Assembly: GCA_026119935.1 (NCBI GenBank)
Contig: JALRMH010000045.1
Location: 1-64,000 of the forward strand
Length of the DNA stretch: 64,000 nt
Reading direction: 5' to 3'
Origin: Endothia cerciana
Lineage: Eukaryota > Ascomycota > Sordariomycetes > Diaporthales > Cryphonectriaceae
Part shown: positions 1-11,731 of the stretch, in pieces
Position numbering within the stretch: the stretch's first letter is position 1
How the letters are laid out: every line of letters starts with the position of its first letter
Notes under the pieces: generated by a model
The model's database searches: none
What the model was told of the DNA's origin: nothing
The model's input: only the letters and a program-made list of their open reading frames with translations
Made by a program: the position numbers and the translations under genes

Positions 1-99
1 TGGAATGGGTGGGCTAATCTGTAATGCTGTCTTATTTGTTTTTTTGGGGGGGGGTGGTGGTGGTTTTATTTTTTTTTTTTTTGTGGCTTTTAATCCGGG

Positions 100-130
<31 letters not shown>

Positions 131-400
131 GGTTTTCGGAGGTGCAAGATGGATTCCAGGGATGTTGAAATTTGATCTGGTCTACCACACATATCGAAAC
201 ATCACAGAGTCGAACAAGGTCCCACGAGTTCATAAAGGCTCTCCGTGCAGTGAGTTTTCAACGGGTCATTTTTACTTCATAGAAATTTGGCGCAGATACT
301 GCTGTGTTGTCTGGAAAGTGTTACTATCATTGGCTACATCTATGCAAATTTACACCTCGAGGGAGACGAGGGTGATATCGGGGGTCAGATAGGCAAGTCT
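1..400. other. Gene-free start of window with homopolymer tracts
   Basis: No supported gene. It contains a G run near 46-56 and long T tracts near 68-82 and 101-130. The rest is ordinary sequence lying downstream (3') of the minus-strand RSM10 gene. The open frame that runs through it on the plus strand is made mainly of poly-F and poly-V from these tracts and is not credible. Confidence 0.7.
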
Positions 401-2544
401 CTATGATCCGATCCTCTCCTCCTTATGCGAGAACTGGCCTCCAACCAGCCTGTACTTCTCGCTCTGAAGGAACTCATCCACCCTCTCCACCGTCGCAAAC
501 TCTTTGTTCTGTCCCAGGAAGCGAGCCTTGTCGTTGATGAGAGGTTCAGCCTCCTTCAAGGCCTCATCCAGCTGCTTGGCCACGTCTGTTTCACAGGATT
601 AGCACATGCACTCTAGACCGTTCCAGATTGACGTGAACAACTTACCAACACTGCTGAATTCCCAAAGATTAGCTTTCAAACCGACAGCCGCCTGCTGATG
701 CTTTTGCAAGAAAGCTAGCCAGATCTGCACTGTCTCGGGATGTCCGTCCTTGATCTGAATAAGCCTTCGCCGTGTGATACGCTCGAAGTTCTCCTGCGAC
801 TTCTTGTGGATGAAGTTGGACTTGGGCACCGTCCAGCGCTCAGTGATCTTGGGCAGGGGGACAGGACCGTAGGCCGGCAGACCGAGGTAGTAGGCGGCAC
901 GCAACGCAAAGTCGCAGAAGGACTCCAGCGGTCGTACGCTGTACGAGCGGAGCTGCAAGGCGCAAGACGGAATGCCGTACTGGGCTACCCGGCGCAAAGG
1001 CTGCAGGTAGAAGGCCTGCACGTTGCGCGGCATCCGCCGGGGCCCTCCTTCCTCGGAGCTCTGCTCAAGGCCTTCTGTACTCTTGCCTTCGAGTGACTTT
1101 GGCGCGTCTTTTGCCGAGCCTTCGCTTGTTTTGCTCGAGGCCGAACGTGTTCTCTGCGGCTCACGTTTGAAAGCCTCTCCTTCCGACTTCGTATTGACGG
1201 CTGCAGCCTGGTCTTGTGCAGCCCGTGCAGCCGCAAGCTCATCCACAGAACTCTGCGAAGGCTCGGACACGATTGGCGGGTCGAATTGTGAGGTTTGTAT
1301 ATCCCCCATCTCCGGCTCTTCGCCTTGGAGTTCTTCGTGCATGGCCTCATTTGCCTTGGCCTCCGAGGCAAGGTCCTCGAGGATGGAATCCACAGATACC
1401 CTGCTCGGGGGGGCTGAAGACTCTTGTATAAACGATTCTGAAGGAGAAGGAGCATCCACAACGACTTGTTCTCCAACCTCTTGCTCAGAAGGCACCGTTG
1501 TTCTGGCCATCGACGCGACTGCTTCCGCGCTGGAAGATTCGGGTGTGACGCCCTGTGACATGGCGGGCTCTGACACGCCCTGCTGCTGCTTCGGAGCCTC
1601 GCGGACCGCAGTTTTTGGTGCCGACGCCGCATCAGACCCAGATTTCTTCGCCATCTGAAGCTGTTGAAGATGGGCCACGAGTGCTGCTATCTCCTCCGGG
1701 GAAGCATTCGCAAACATCTCGAGGCCTGGCACCGCCGACTTTGCCGGGGCGTTCTCTGCGGCCGCAGGTTGGGGGCTTGCCTCTTCTACTGTTGTAGGAC
1801 GGGAAGCAGGCTCCTGCTCGCCTGAGAACTCTGATACTACAGTCTCTGATGCCACAGACTCAGCCACTTGCTCCTTGAGCGTTCCGGCCTCTTGGGCCTC
1901 AAGAGCCGCCGCAAGAGCCGCCGCACTTGCCTCCTCGGCCTCGAGCTGTCGCACCACGGCCTCCGAGATGCCCGCTTGTATCTCCTCGTCCACGGCCTTG
2001 AGCCGTTGGAAGGCGGTCCTCACGAAGAGGCCATCGAGTCTCGGAGCAGCCGGCGCCGCCTCGGTTGTGGGTGTGTTGGATGCGTCGTGCCCTGGGAACT
2101 CGGAGTTTGTGGGCACCTCCTGCCCGACCTCTACATCTGCTTGTGAAACCTCCGCAGATGTCTCGACAGCTTGAGCGTCGGCATTTTGCAATTCCTCGGC
2201 GTGGGTTGCGCTTGGTGTGGCTTCATTCTCTGGGGTCTGCTCGTTCGGTGCAGCTTTGGCAGAGTCGTCGGGCTTTAGTGTCTGGTCTGGGGGTCTACAA
2301 CGTGGTCAGCCTACCCATACTGTGTGATTTCATGCAGTAGAAGGCTGAGCGAACACTGAAGAGCTATAGCGGAGCTGGGAGCGGTAGTGTGAGGCTCGAA
2401 CGTAGGAAGGCGTCCGGGTCGGACGAGAGGGCACAATTTGCTAGAGTGTGTCAGTCTTGGCACAATTTGGTCCTCGAACATCATACATACCAGCCGCCTC
2501 TGCAGAATGGCCCTCAACGGCCGTAATACCGGTGGCGCATTCAT
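401..2544 (-). CDS. RSM10: Mitochondrial small-subunit ribosomal protein uS10m (Rsm10)
   Basis: Component of the 37S mitoribosomal subunit. The exons I infer are 2544-2491, 2440-2355, 2294-646 and 585-401, giving about 657 aa. The S10 fold lies near residues 497-596, with the strongly conserved stretch PLPKITERWTVPKSNFIHKK followed by FERITRRR. The tail continues in exon 4 after a clear GTAAG...CAG intron at 645-586. The start at 2544 gives MNAPPVLRPLRAILQRRL, an arginine-rich mitochondrial targeting sequence. Intron 2 (2354-2295) has a good CTGAC branch site but a weak GTTCGC donor, so the N-terminal join is tentative. Odd: roughly residues 45-465 are a low-complexity Ala/Glu/Ser/Pro-rich region, making the protein about three times the length of yeast Rsm10 (about 200 aa). 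Identity of the S10 domain is secure; the exact N-terminus is not. Confidence 0.88.
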
Positions 2545-3193
2545 CTCTGCATGATCTCCTTTGCGGTCGAGGTTGCGATTGACGAGACGCGGATACTGGA
2601 ACTCTGAGAAATCTTGACGACTCGAATCCTTATCGATAAGCACCCGTACCTAGCGTTGGCCCGAGACTTCTTCGGAGAACGAGTCTTCACGAGCGTTTTT
2701 CAGATGGCAAGCGAGCATAGTCAAAACAGAATGGAAATGGCTTCGTTCTTTGGAGTATGAATTTGATATTCTCGTTACTGATCACTCCATCTCTAGGCTT
2801 CTATGCGAGCAAGTACAGCGCCTCGTGGGCGCTTGCCCCGGCATGGCCATGCATGGTGGAAGTACGCCTGAGCCAAACGTCTCCTATTCCCAATCTAGTC
2901 GTGTCAACCTGGCTCTGGTCGGCAGTGGAACAATGACCCTCTCGACACTGGATATCACACCAGTGGGGAGGTACGTCTGAACCTGATCTTGCCAATAGCA
3001 ATCCGCGACTGCACGGCTGTGGGACCGCGCGTGCCCTGTGGTGTGCACTCCAACATGAGAAATGTGGCAGTGTCTTCCCGAGGGCGTGCAAGACTCTCGA
3101 CATGGGACATCTTCCTGTCGGCCATGGTATCGGTGCCGGTTTGGGTTATCACGTCTCACCTCTGCTTCCAGCAGAGACGGTGGTAGTGACGGT
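2545..3193. other. Intergenic, RSM10 promoter and FCF2 3' region
   Basis: Lies upstream of RSM10 and downstream of FCF2, both on the minus strand. Several overlapping open frames occur on both strands, but none has a recognisable domain or splice pattern. Nothing else seen. Confidence 0.6.
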
Positions 3194-4024
3194 TCATCCG
3201 CGTTTCCGCCGCGCCATAAGCTTCTTGTAGTGCCCTTTCTTGCCACTTGTCTTCTTCTCCTGAATCTTCGCGTATCTAGTCTTGAACTTGCTGTTTGCCT
3301 CGCCGGAGGCCAAGACCTCCTCTACCAGGGTTTGTTTCCTATCCTTGCGGTTGACGCGGGCACTGTAGTACTCAGTCGGGCCCTCGATCAGAGTACCCAT
3401 CTGGGAGTACTGAGGAAAGGGGTCCTTGCGATGGTCTTTCTTAAAATGTTTCTTCGGGTCTAGGACACCTCTCAGCCGCAAGAGCTGGAATTCTCTCTTG
3501 ACCTTGGGATCATCGATCTTCGTCCGCGGCATGTAGTTCCAGTTGGCGCCGGCGTTGTCCGGAAGAGCCTGGAGTTCTAGTCAGCAGGCAGGCCTGACGA
3601 CAGTGACGTGATGGAATGGGATGGTGTGAAGTCTAGTCAGAGTAACTATGAACAAATAAAAATCATTTGTGTGCAGGATCCGCCCCCATAACGGGAGCTC
3701 GTCGCCGCGTCATTCGTGTTTGGGATTTGCTTTCATCATGAAGGAGACGGTATGAGAAAGGATAGGGAGACGGCATACCTTCTTCTGTTTGGATCTGAGC
3801 TGCGGCACGCGAAGCGCAAGCTCTTCGGACTGCTTCGCAGCATCTTTACCAGGTTTGCCAGCTTCAGCCTGGGCGGCGGGGGCTTTTGCGGCCGCTGCGA
3901 GGCTCTGCTGCTTGTTCTTGACCGCAATGGTCGTCTCGGGGGACCTGTCAGCGAGCGAGCGCTCAGCAGCACTCAAGAGCTGCTCGACCTCATCCTCCGT
4001 AAGATCAGGAACCGCCTCAGCCAT
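3194..4024 (-). CDS. FCF2: rRNA-processing protein Fcf2
   Basis: Fcf2/TdIF2 family, a nucleolar factor needed for early pre-18S rRNA cleavages in the small-subunit processome. Exon 1 is 4024-3779 (82 codons from ATG). Exon 2 is 3568-3194 after a 209-nt intron with donor GTATGC and acceptor CTCCAG; both exons join in phase 0, giving 206 aa. The family core starts at the exon join with LPDNAGANWNYMPRT. It continues through a leucine-rich block with GVLDPKKHFKK, then YSQMGTLIEGPTEYYSARV and TLVEEVL, and ends in a very basic tail (KKLMARRKRG) typical of nucleolar proteins. Exon 1 is Ala/Lys-rich and acidic at the start, probably disordered. Length is close to yeast Fcf2. Confidence 0.93.
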
Positions 4025-4711
4025 AATTATTGGCTGTCGTGGTGACTCAGGACAAGGTCTTGTCGTGGGCGAGGATCCAGAAGGGAAAGTTGTCGGAAAA
4101 GCAGTTTGGCGGGCCAGAACCTTTTTTTTTTTTTTTTCAAGCAGGAAGTTTGGGTGGGGCTGACGACATGGGGCCACACGGGGCGCTACAGTAGATGCTG
4201 CAGGCCCGACTGTGCCTGGCTGGGGGCGTGCTGGACACTTTCGCTCTCCGCCTCTTCCACCTGCGCCTCCATCCTTCGTCCTGTCTCTTCTCAAACTATA
4301 GTAGACACTTCCTGGCCGCTGACCTCAATCTTCGAGGCCGGGATCTTCCGATGAAGTCACCAACATAAGACTTCTGCTCGGAGCTTTCACGGGTCTCGGG
4401 CGGTCTTGGCTAGCGAGAGGCCGATAAATGCCGTCCTCGTTCGATGTCACACAGCAGCCAAGTGCTTCGACCAAACGGACATGAAGAGAGCCTGGGACTA
4501 GAAGGCTCTTTGGGGTCAGGCCTCCAGATCTCTCCCGCCTCTCGTGTTCGGCCCCTGAGCTGGCCTTGAGTACGGCCCAAGGCGTCTAACGCATATTTGG
4601 GATCTCGATGTAGCCATGCGTGCGCCACAAGGCAGGGAGAGTCGAAAAGGCTAATGATCTGTGGCAGACGAGAATCAGGTTCACAGCCAGGTTGGCGGCA
4701 GCTGGGGCCGC

Positions 4712-4743
4712 GATGCGTGATGCGTGATGCGTGATGCGTGATG
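4712..4743. repeat. GATGCGT tandem repeat
   Basis: Four perfect consecutive copies of the 7-mer GATGCGT plus a partial fifth, in the gap between FCF2 and HAP5. Confidence 0.9.
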
Positions 4744-5320
4744 CCGTTCTGGAAATTGATGCCCAACCTCTGGCCTCAACGCTCTTGTAGTGCTGACCGC
4801 TCCTCGCTCTGTCGTCGTCATTCTGGGGTTCCCTTCACAAGCCATCTTGACCAACTTTCAACCCGTCTTCTGGTTCATATTTCGTCACTCTGCCCAGCCT
4901 GGCGTTGGAAGACGACCCTTGGAGAAAGCATATAAGACCATAGGCTGCCTACCTGGTTACGTGGGTACATACCGCTACTGCCGACACCGCCCGCAGTTCT
5001 ACCATAGTACTTGCAAAAACAAGGACCACGGCACTCGTTCTGTCGCTGACCTGGCGCCCGGCTCCTACTTTCATCCGCTCCAAACCTTGTTCCCCTGCGG
5101 AGCCAGTGCCTACTACTATACGAAGTGAGGAGCAGCTGCCCCTCTCCCAGCCAACCTCGGAGCTTTTTCCCACCTTCTGTTGGGAGGGTAAAGCTGACTG
5201 GCTCGATTGCGACAAAGTCCTGGCTCTGGCGCCTTGCTCGTCCGTCCTCTCAGAACCCGACGAGGCTCAGATCCACCTCCACCATTCGCCCAAAACTGCT
5301 TCAACTCAAATCCGCCCCAG

Positions 5321-5348
5321 CCAATCACCTCGGCGAATCCTATCCAAT
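5321..5348 (+). promoter_or_regulatory. Two CCAAT boxes upstream of HAP5
   Basis: CCAATCA at 5321-5327 and CCAATCC at 5344-5350 are spaced 23 bp apart, about 410-440 bp before the HAP5 ATG and just before the likely leader intron. CCAAT is the binding site of the complex that contains the HAP5/HapE product, so feedback control is possible. This is inference from the motif only. Confidence 0.4.
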
Positions 5349-5369
5349 CCATCGCCACGGTCGAGTAAG

Positions 5370-5751
5370 GTGAGTTGTGCGGCCCCTACCCGCGCGCCCT
5401 GTGGCGAAGCTCCCGAGAAACGACGACAGAGAAGCAGCTCGTCAGTGAGGGCTCCCGCATGTGCCCTGCCGTAGAGTAAACAAACGAGACGAGCTCCACA
5501 AACCCACCACCATGCCTGCACAGACGATGTCGCTATGCGTGACAAACGGGCTCAACTCAACTCACGCGCCGTACCGGACTGACGATTGTTTGGGGGGACA
5601 CAGGACTCGAGAAAGCCGACCGTCACCGAGTCATCCGCTCTGTACGATTCCCACCTGCCCATCGCGATTCGGTACGACAACTAGGCTATCGACCGCGCGA
5701 CGAGCCTGAGCTCGGTTTAGATCGTCATCTCTTCGTTCCAAACGTTCCTAG
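5370..5751 (+). other. Candidate 5' UTR intron of HAP5
   Basis: A strong donor (AAG|GTGAGT at 5370) and an acceptor (TTCCTAG ending at 5751, six bases before the ATG) bracket 382 nt. This is splice-signal evidence only; no transcript data. Confidence 0.35.
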
Positions 5752-5757
5752 CCCATC

Positions 5758-6839
5758 ATGGACGCGCAGAACCAGCAGCAGGGGCAGCAGCAACAAGGCC
5801 GGCCTGCCTATGATACCAGCCACGGAGGACACTATGGTAAGCTACACGAGATCTGGCCTCCAGTTCTGCGACCGTCCAGAAGCTGACCGTGCGACATGCA
5901 ACAGGTGCGAGTGCGGCGGTATGTTTGTCTCAGCCTCAGTCCAGCAGTCCACGCAGACCGCGACGAGACCGCAACCACTGACACCAGCGCTTCGACTTCT
6001 AGCTCTCGGCACAGGGGTTTGCGCCGGCAGAGTTGTACACAGGGCCGTGGGCGAACGTCCATCAAGGACTGAACGGGCAATACAAGGACATCCTGACGAC
6101 CTACTGGCAGCAGACCATCAATCACCTTGAGGGCGACACGCACGAGTACAAGCTACACCAGCTGCCCTTGGCCCGTATAAAGAAGGTGATGAAGGCCGAT
6201 CCGGAAGTGAAGATGATTTCGGCCGAGGCGCCGATACTCTTCGCCAAGGGCTGCGACATCTTCATTACCGAGCTAACCATGCGCGCGTGGATCCACGCCG
6301 AGGAGAACAAGCGCCGCACGCTGCAGCGGAGCGACATCGCATCGGCGCTCGCCAAGTCGGACATGTTCGACTTCCTCATCGACATTGTGCCCCGCGAGGA
6401 GGCCTCGACCCACTCCAAGAGGCAGGCGGGCGCTGCCTCCGGCACGTCGCAGCAAAGCGTGCCTCAGGGCGTCCCCGGACAGCACGTCCAGGCCCCGAAC
6501 CACCAGCACCCGATGGCCGCGACCGACTACGGCATGCCGGGACACCCTCTGGGCACCGAGGCCGACTATCGCCAGCCCCCGATGTACGTGGGCCAGGCCC
6601 CTCCGGCGCAGGCGGCGTACGGCCAAGCACAGGCGCCCATGTACGGGGAGATGCCAGCCATGTACGACTACAGCGCTATGCAGTCGCAGCAAGTAAGTTC
6701 ATCCTCTCGCATTTCCGCCTCTTGAGATGTTCGTCCGCCTAATCTATTCTCTTCGCTGCATGCAACGCAAATGCCACCTCCTGAGGAGTACAATTCCTAG
6801 CGGGTGTCCAACTCCCAGCAGGCTTCCAATCCTCAGTAG
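5758..6839 (+). CDS. HAP5: CCAAT-binding complex subunit C (Hap5/HapE, NF-YC)
   Basis: Histone-fold subunit of the nuclear CCAAT-binding complex, which pairs with the NF-YB-type subunit Hap3/HapC and binds CCAAT promoters. Exons are 5758-5836, 5905-5918, 6003-6692 and 6801-6839, giving 273 aa. A Gln-rich start (NQQQGQQQQG) is followed by the fungal pre-fold segment FAPAELYTGPWANVHQGLNG, the region used in fungi to recruit Hap4/HapX. The histone fold covers about residues 78-160, with LPLARIKKVMKADPEVKMIS, FAKGCDIFITELTMRAW and RRTLQRSDIASAL. The tail is Gln/Pro/Met-rich. Oddities: exon 2 is a 14-nt microexon, and the last exon adds only 12 residues plus the stop. Both keep frame exactly, which supports the model. 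Confidence 0.95.
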
Positions 6840-7495
6840 AATCTCAAAAATCCTAGTATGATTCATTTCCTAACCTCTCCGTTCTCGTGACAGAGCGCCT
6901 GAGAAGATGCATGCACCGGTTTCGTATCCGGCAAGAAACAGATTTACGTTCCCAGAAGACGAGAAGACGACAGAACATTTCCCACCAGTCGCGATGTTTG
7001 ATATGGCGGAGAACAACACCGTGGGAATGGATGGGGGGTTTTTTGGCGTACCGTGACAGGACCGGGGATGCATGGTTACTTTATGATACTCCCCATATCA
7101 TGAATTGTTTTTGTCGCGCGCCGTTATTTATGTTAGCAAATTGACAATCCTTTTCTCCCTCGAATGTCTGCTCTTCTGCTACCGACCGCATGAGATAACA
7201 CAAGAAAAGCCCGTATACCGGGGCTCGCGGAAGGGAATCAAGTCGGAGAAATATGTACATTTACCAGTGTTGAGTGCTTGCAAACGTCTCTGTATTGCCA
7301 TCGGCCTGACACAACATCCGCCCACGTAAGGCACAATAGTGCCCGGACGTTGGTATGAATCGCCTTTACAGGTCACATCCTGACGCCATCTCGTCCCAGC
7401 CAGAAAGATTTCCTTGACGCCATGCGAGAATCAGAAGCGCAACGCTGAGTCGCCTCGGGGGCCGGAAGTCGAGTACGATACCCCTCCTCCGCCGC
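6840..7495. other. Intergenic between HAP5 and SEC15 (convergent)
   Basis: Holds the 3' regions of two convergent genes. Nothing recognisable as a gene or RNA. Confidence 0.6.
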
Positions 7496-9933
7496 TCACC
7501 TCAGCCCAAACCTACTCGAGAAGTTCGCCATCGTCGCCGCCGCACGGCTCGGCGCCTCGACCGTGTGCGTCAGCTTCTCCAGCAGTGTAGGCCCGTTCAT
7601 AGCGTTGACCCTGCTGTACAGCTTGTTGCGGAGGGCCATGTCGTAGTACTCGTCGTGGTTCTCGATCTGCATGAGCGCGACGGTCTGCTCGAGCTCCTCC
7701 AGTGTGTTCTGCAGCATCATGGCGTTCTCGAGCCCTGACACGAATTCGACAAGGAACTGGACGTCCCTTGCTATCGCCGCCACACCGTTGGGGTTGATAT
7801 TCTTGACTTCGGGGAGAAGGGGCAAGGCAAGGATGCGCTCGGCGGCGTGGGAGAGGGCGTCGAAGTAGATGAGCTCCTTGATCTCGCGTGGGAGGCCGAG
7901 GAGGGTTGAGTTCATGATGTTGGAGAGATAGCGGGTGAGCGTCTGCATGTAGCTGGATGGTTCCTCGATCGGTGTGATAGCCATCCAGTCATACTCGGCC
8001 GTGTCGATAAGATCATCGATCTTGGAGTTCACAAGCTCAAAAATGCGCTTTTCGGCCGTCTTCTTGTTGTTCCTGAATTGCTCCGTCGCAGACAGGGTCA
8101 CTGGGCCGCCAGCTGACGTGGAGGACCGGGCTCGAATCAGGAGCTGCTCGAGCTCCTGGCAGGCGATCTCGAAGTGCTCCAGGTTGATTAGGATCTGTAC
8201 TATCTGACCCAGATACTGGGAGCTGAGCCGCTCCACGAGCGACTGACAGACTTTCTTCGTCAGCAGCTCATCTAGGGACTATGAGGTCAGGTTAGCAATT
8301 TGCCATATTAGCGGTAAGGGCAGGATGACGCTCACCTTTCGTAACGTGTCATCAATGACATTGGGATGCTGGAAATGATCATCGGCAAAGAAATAAAACT
8401 GGTTGAGAAAATTCCTGATGTCGATGCAACACAGCGGGTACATCTGCGAGAACGGCAGGACGCAAGGGAACGTCAGCTCCTCAAGAGGCTTGTCATGCGA
8501 AAACCAGCTGACATTCACCACCTTCTCATACTCCTCGGGGCTGTTGATGGCCATGGGCATGTAGTCGTCGGTCGAAACTATCTCCTGGAAGTCCTCGCTG
8601 AATCGGCGCTTCAGCAAGTCTGCATACGTGTCGAAGAGAGTGAGCAGGAAGTTATCCAGCATCGTGACGGAGTAGCCCCAGCCTTCCAGGGTCTGGATAA
8701 ACAGGGCGAAGACGGATTTGATCTTGAGCAGGACCTCAGCATTGTTGATGCCACCCAAGGAACGGGATGTGAGAGCAATCGCAGAAGTACACACGGAATC
8801 CCACAGCTCATCCACCTCGACGCTGGATCGCAGCTGAGGCACCCTTTGCACTGTAGCCTTCTCGATGATGGCGAAACCAGCAATACCCTCCAGTAAGCTA
8901 TTCAGGGATGGTTCTTCTTCGCCTTCGAGATGAATTGATGTCGGTATCAAGAGATCTTTCTGTTGCCGCCTCGTTGCCGCGTAGTCCGCGCGGAGCTTGT
9001 CGCTCTGCCCGAGAGCTTGGTGGATGTGCAGGCACTCAAATAGGGGCGTGAAGTCCACCTCGAGTTCTTCGTTCGCAAGCACATCGAATTCCTCGTCCTC
9101 CTCAAACACAAGCTCAATCGCCGAGTTCAGCTTGAAGCCACTGAGCGTCTCGTCCGCCTCCGTGCGCTCCTTGTGCCTGGACCTCCTCATCTCCGTGTGG
9201 TAGAAGGCGACCTCTCCCAGAAACTGAGAGGTCTCACGAATCCGGTACAGCCAGGTGTTCAGGTCCAACATCACAGCCTCCGCGATCGCCTTCTGCGAAG
9301 CCGGTATAGACTTCTGAATCATGTCCGCGAGCTGCTGCTGGGTAGCATATTTGTTCTGTATTATCGGCACCAGGTGCTCATTCTGCAGGTCCTCCAGCGA
9401 CTTCAGCGCAGCATAGTACTGTTTCTTGCGGATCAACTCGTGCGCCTGGTTTACGGCATGTAATATCTTTAGCGACTCCTTGAGCGCATCGGACGCGTCC
9501 GAGACATTCTGTCGGATGGCCCTCTTGTCGACGAGCTTCTGCTTCTGCTCCGCCAGCTCCTGGGTGCTGGACTGGATCGACTGGTTCAGCTCAAGGATCT
9601 CGCCCGTCAAAGAGACGGTGCCCTCGCGGACCTGCTGCAGCTGGTTGACGGAGTGCAGGAACTCCTCGTGCTTCGTCAGCCCGATGTTCTCGATCTCGGC
9701 CTCGCGGTCTTCGGCGTAGTAGGCCAGGCTCTGGACGAGGGAGTGCGTGCGGTTGCTGGCGCTTGCGTCTTTGAGGATGGGTATCAACTGGTCGAGGAAG
9801 TCCGAGTCGGTCGAGGCGAGGATGACCTGTGGATTGCATTAGCATGCGGCACCTGGAAGTAAGAATATGCGATCGCTGACCTGACCAACGGCAGAGCCGT
9901 AGTCTTCGTACGCCTGCGATTTCCGTGGAGGCA

Positions 9934-9934
<1 letters not shown>
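7496..9934 (-). CDS. SEC15: Exocyst complex subunit Sec15
   Basis: Subunit of the exocyst, the plasma-membrane vesicle tether. Sec15 binds the Rab GTPase Sec4 on secretory vesicles, and in hyphae the complex acts at the growing tip. Exons are 9934-9881, 9826-8336 and 8278-7496, giving 775 aa, the usual length. The first exon encodes MPPRKSQAYEDYGSAVGQ and joins in phase 0 to VILASTDSDFLDQLIPILKD. Residues about 60-130 form an N-terminal coiled coil, followed by the family signature KKQYYAALKSLEDLQNEHL. The long helical remainder, including a Glu/Asp-rich loop (VFEEDEEFDVLANEELEVDF), matches Sec15. The 5' leader begins with a long CA/TG dinucleotide tract directly before the ATG. The stop at 7496 overlaps a possible donor (GAG|GTGAGC), so a further small exon cannot be fully excluded. 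Confidence 0.95.
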
Positions 9935-9966
<32 letters not shown>

Positions 9967-11731
9967 GGACCAGCTGGAAGCAACTTGGTCCTAGGCAATT
10001 CGGGCGACGGCCCTCAGGGTCGAGGGATAGGAGGCAGGGGCGCGATCATGGGCTCGGAACGGATGCGCCAGAGCCCGTCAAGATGGGAGGATGGGTGGCT
10101 ACGACAGCCAGACTGGATGGCTTGGACGGTGATTGACAATGGTGTTCAGGGCAGATGACCTCAAATCAACTCAGAGCGAGCCCAAGAGTCCAACCCAAAG
10201 TCCATCTGATGGCTGTATCCTGAGACAGTTCCGTCCTAGACACGGCTGCATGATATCCAAGGTCCTGTACTTGGGGACCAGGGTCCCTGGTCTGTCCTCT
10301 GAAGCCTCGCCATGATGACAAGGGGATCGGGCAGCCGCCACCAGCCGTCGCCAGCTGTGTTTGACGACATCGGTGCCAGCTTAATTGAGGTATACATCAG
10401 TGTCACCGACGTTCTGAGCCAAACATCATCGGGTCATTTTCAAGAGCTTGAAAGAAATACACAATACAACACTGCAACCTATTGAGCCTAGTGTGCAGAA
10501 AATTGAAGCGTATAAATCTCATCTACTTGCTGCCGCATCCAACTTGGATTCTTTTACAGATCGGAGAGGCACTGTCACTGTGGCCTTGCGAGGCTCCATC
10601 TGCTAGAGAACTTACATACCTCCGCAGAGAGCATCCCTCGTAATAACAATGAGGGCTCACATGATTCTTCCTCCACGCCATGGCACCTTGGAGTTTGACA
10701 GGCCAAGCCAATCTGTGCGTGCATTGGCTCCTGTCAGGTCTCCTTCTGTGCAATGCTTCCCCCTTCTCTGATACTTTTCTCAGAAATTTTCTACATTCTC
10801 TTCTCTTTCAAGCCTCTGTGTTATCAGACCAAGCTTCCAAGACGCTTTGCATGCTGGGTAGCCAAGACTGACTGGTCCAGTCCAAGAGTGTGGTTCCAGC
10901 CTCACGCCATCTCTGTGCTCCTTGCCTGCCTCAACAGGGTTTTGTTTTCTGGCCCCAAAAAAAAATTGCCTGAAGATTGGCAGAAGCCTGGTTCAGACTT
11001 CCAAAGTTGTGGCTCAATTCTATTCCGGCTCAGTTGGGCGCAACTATTTGGCAGTAGAAAGGCCAGAGTATTGCACTGAATATGTCGACTTGCTGCTTGC
11101 CTTGACCCCTGTTAACTTGCTGCACTCGGGTGATTACCACGGCGAACAAGACAGCGAGACTTTGGGGAGGCCTCTGGTTATCAACTGGTTATCAACCGTC
11201 GTCAGTGAATCACTGGCAGGGTGCAGGGAAACCCGGGGTGTGTCTAGCAGCAGGAAGCGGCTCCTTCCTCACGACTCCCAAGGCACCCAACCCCCTTCCT
11301 TGTCTCCAGCCGGCCAGCTTCTCTTCGCACCTGCCTCCTTCTTTCACCAACAATATTCTGGCGTGGTAAGCACAACTGTGAATTGTTGAGCTCCCTTCAG
11401 GAAATAACTTTGGACTTTCCTCCAGAAGCATTTTGGATTTCTCCCACCTTCACCTTGTTTTGGACCACACCATCTCATAACCTTCTCACGCCACCTTCGA
11501 CCGCTACCAAGTCTCCCATCAGACTACAAACTTGGAACCCTCTGCCCTCTTTTCCCCTTCAAGCTCGTCTTGTTGGTATCATTTGGGCCAGTTATTTCCC
11601 ATCGTCTCTGTCACATCACACTAGATAGTTCCCTTTGGTGCCATCATCAGCCTTCATCTACTTTTGACAACACCCAGTGGCAGCCAGAGGCAACAACGGC
11701 AACCACGGCAGTCATCAGCACCATTTCCATC
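9935..11731. other. Divergent SEC15 / Mei2-like intergenic region
   Basis: 1.8 kb containing both promoters. A TG dinucleotide tract sits at the SEC15 edge. A pyrimidine-rich stretch at about 11380-11660 precedes the Mei2-like gene and looks like a fungal 5' leader. No extra gene supported. Confidence 0.6.
9936..9965. repeat. (TG)n microsatellite in the SEC15 5' leader
   Basis: About 15 TG units, starting one base upstream of the SEC15 ATG; on the coding strand this is a CA tract. Confidence 0.95.

Larger units (their letters stand above)
4025..5757. other. Divergent FCF2/HAP5 intergenic region
   Basis: 1.7 kb between the start of FCF2 (minus) and HAP5 (plus). It holds a poly-T tract at about 4121-4137 in the FCF2 upstream region, a short tandem repeat at 4712-4743, two CCAAT boxes at 5321 and 5344, and a possible HAP5 5' UTR intron. 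No coding region could be supported. Confidence 0.6.

Noticed and set aside
10523..11389. Possible genes in the SEC15/Mei2-like gap
   Set aside because: Several short frames on both strands, none with a domain or exon linkage. The sequence looks like promoter and leader.
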